Below, in pieces: positions 5,331 through 5,454 of a DNA stretch of 5,454 nucleotides. Source of the stretch: Actinomycetales bacterium (lineage in GTDB: Bacteria > Actinomycetota > Actinomycetes > Actinomycetales > Cellulomonadaceae). The notes beneath the pieces are model-generated. The model saw nothing but the letters and a program-made list of their open reading frames with translations, had not been told where the DNA came from and did not search any database. Both the position numbers and the translations under genes were made by a program. The stretch lies in contig JAATES010000021.1 in assembly GCA_015655615.1 (NCBI GenBank), forward strand, positions 1 to 5,454, in the 5' to 3' direction. The number at the start of each line of letters is the position of its first letter. The first letter of the stretch is position 1.

Positions 5331-5346
5331 AGGCTGGCAGGCTGGC
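5331..5346. repeat. Perfect 8-bp tandem duplication
   Basis: AGGCTGGC is present twice with no spacer, just after the CCACCCGGGAGCCGG repeats and before the methyltransferase stop codon. Apart from these repeats and a GTGATCAC palindrome at 5363-5370, I see nothing else in the noncoding stretch 5175-5372. Confidence 0.6.
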
Positions 5347-5372
5347 TGCGGGGTGAACGCCAGTGATCACGG

Positions 5373-5454
5373 TCACGCGCGTTCGAGCAGGACCATGACC
5401 TCGTAGTGCGGGCTCTGCGGGAACATGTCCAGCACGCGTGCCTCGCGAGGGCGC
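5373..5454 (-). CDS. C-terminal end of a probable TrmA/RlmD-type uracil-5 RNA methyltransferase (5' end outside window)
   Basis: The minus strand carries 26 sense codons ending in TGA at 5373, reading RPREARVLDMFPQSPHYEV and then MVLLERA. The pattern of a hydrophobic strand, D-x-FP-x-(S/T)-x-H-x-E, then a short hydrophobic strand and a final Arg, is the C-terminal signature of SAM-dependent (uracil-5-)-methyltransferases of tRNA or 23S rRNA. There the segment closes the Rossmann-fold catalytic domain. The catalytic cysteine and any TRAM domain lie outside the window, so the target uridine cannot be inferred. The call rests on one short motif but the match is distinctive. The gene is on the same strand as the ene-reductase, about 200 bases upstream of it. 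Confidence 0.72.
   Translation of the reverse strand, partial: RPREARVLDMFPQSPHYEVMVLLERA

Noticed and set aside
5353..5376. GTGATCAC palindrome and possible GTGA/TCAC stem after the methyltransferase stop
   Set aside because: The palindrome is only 8 bp with no loop and the outer arms are 4 bp. It is too weak to call a terminator.
1..5454. Search for mobile elements, CRISPR arrays, tRNA or rRNA genes, or a defence or toxin-antitoxin system
   Set aside because: I saw no transposase, integrase, terminal inverted repeats, regularly spaced repeat-spacer units or cloverleaf-like sequence. The genes are metabolic and their composition is uniform across the window.

Overview
The window is very GC-rich with strong G/C bias at third codon positions. 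Its proteins read like actinobacterial (high-GC Gram-positive) members of their families, so the source is most likely an actinomycete. A stand-alone glycyl-radical protein of the kind that rescues pyruvate formate-lyase points to a facultatively anaerobic lifestyle. The sequence does not let me name a genus.

Layout, left to right. (1) 1-1685, plus strand: the 3' part of hutF followed by a complete hutI overlapping it by four bases (ATGA). Together they cover imidazolonepropionate to formiminoglutamate to formylglutamate in histidine degradation. (2) 1686-1741: a short convergent gap with a strong GC-rich hairpin, probably a shared terminator. (3) 1742-2059, minus strand: a GrcA/YfiD-like autonomous glycyl-radical cofactor. 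(4) 2060-2198: a divergent intergenic region with a cluster of GTGGA/TCCAC repeats overlapping a candidate promoter. (5) 2199-3248, plus strand: a zinc-dependent medium-chain alcohol dehydrogenase. (6) 3249-3323: a gap spanned by a 9-bp inverted repeat that includes the dehydrogenase stop codon. (7) 3324-4016, plus strand: a pentapeptide-repeat protein of unknown function. (8) 4017-4085: a convergent gap filled by two tandem copies of a 33-37-bp unit, each with a hairpin. (9) 4086 to about 5174, minus strand: an Old Yellow Enzyme-type flavin ene-reductase with no ordinary start codon at its conserved N terminus. (10) About 5175-5372: noncoding, with short direct repeats. (11) 5373-5454, minus strand: the last 26 codons of what looks like a TrmA/RlmD-type uracil-5 RNA methyltransferase.

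hutF and hutI form one clear metabolic unit. The grcA-like gene and the dehydrogenase are divergent and may share control. The remaining genes look like independent single-gene units. I see no phage, transposon, CRISPR, tRNA or rRNA signal and no convincing new multi-gene system. The points most worth a second look are the missing start codon of the ene-reductase, the duplicated gene-end/terminator unit at 4025-4094, and the repeat cluster between the divergent pair.
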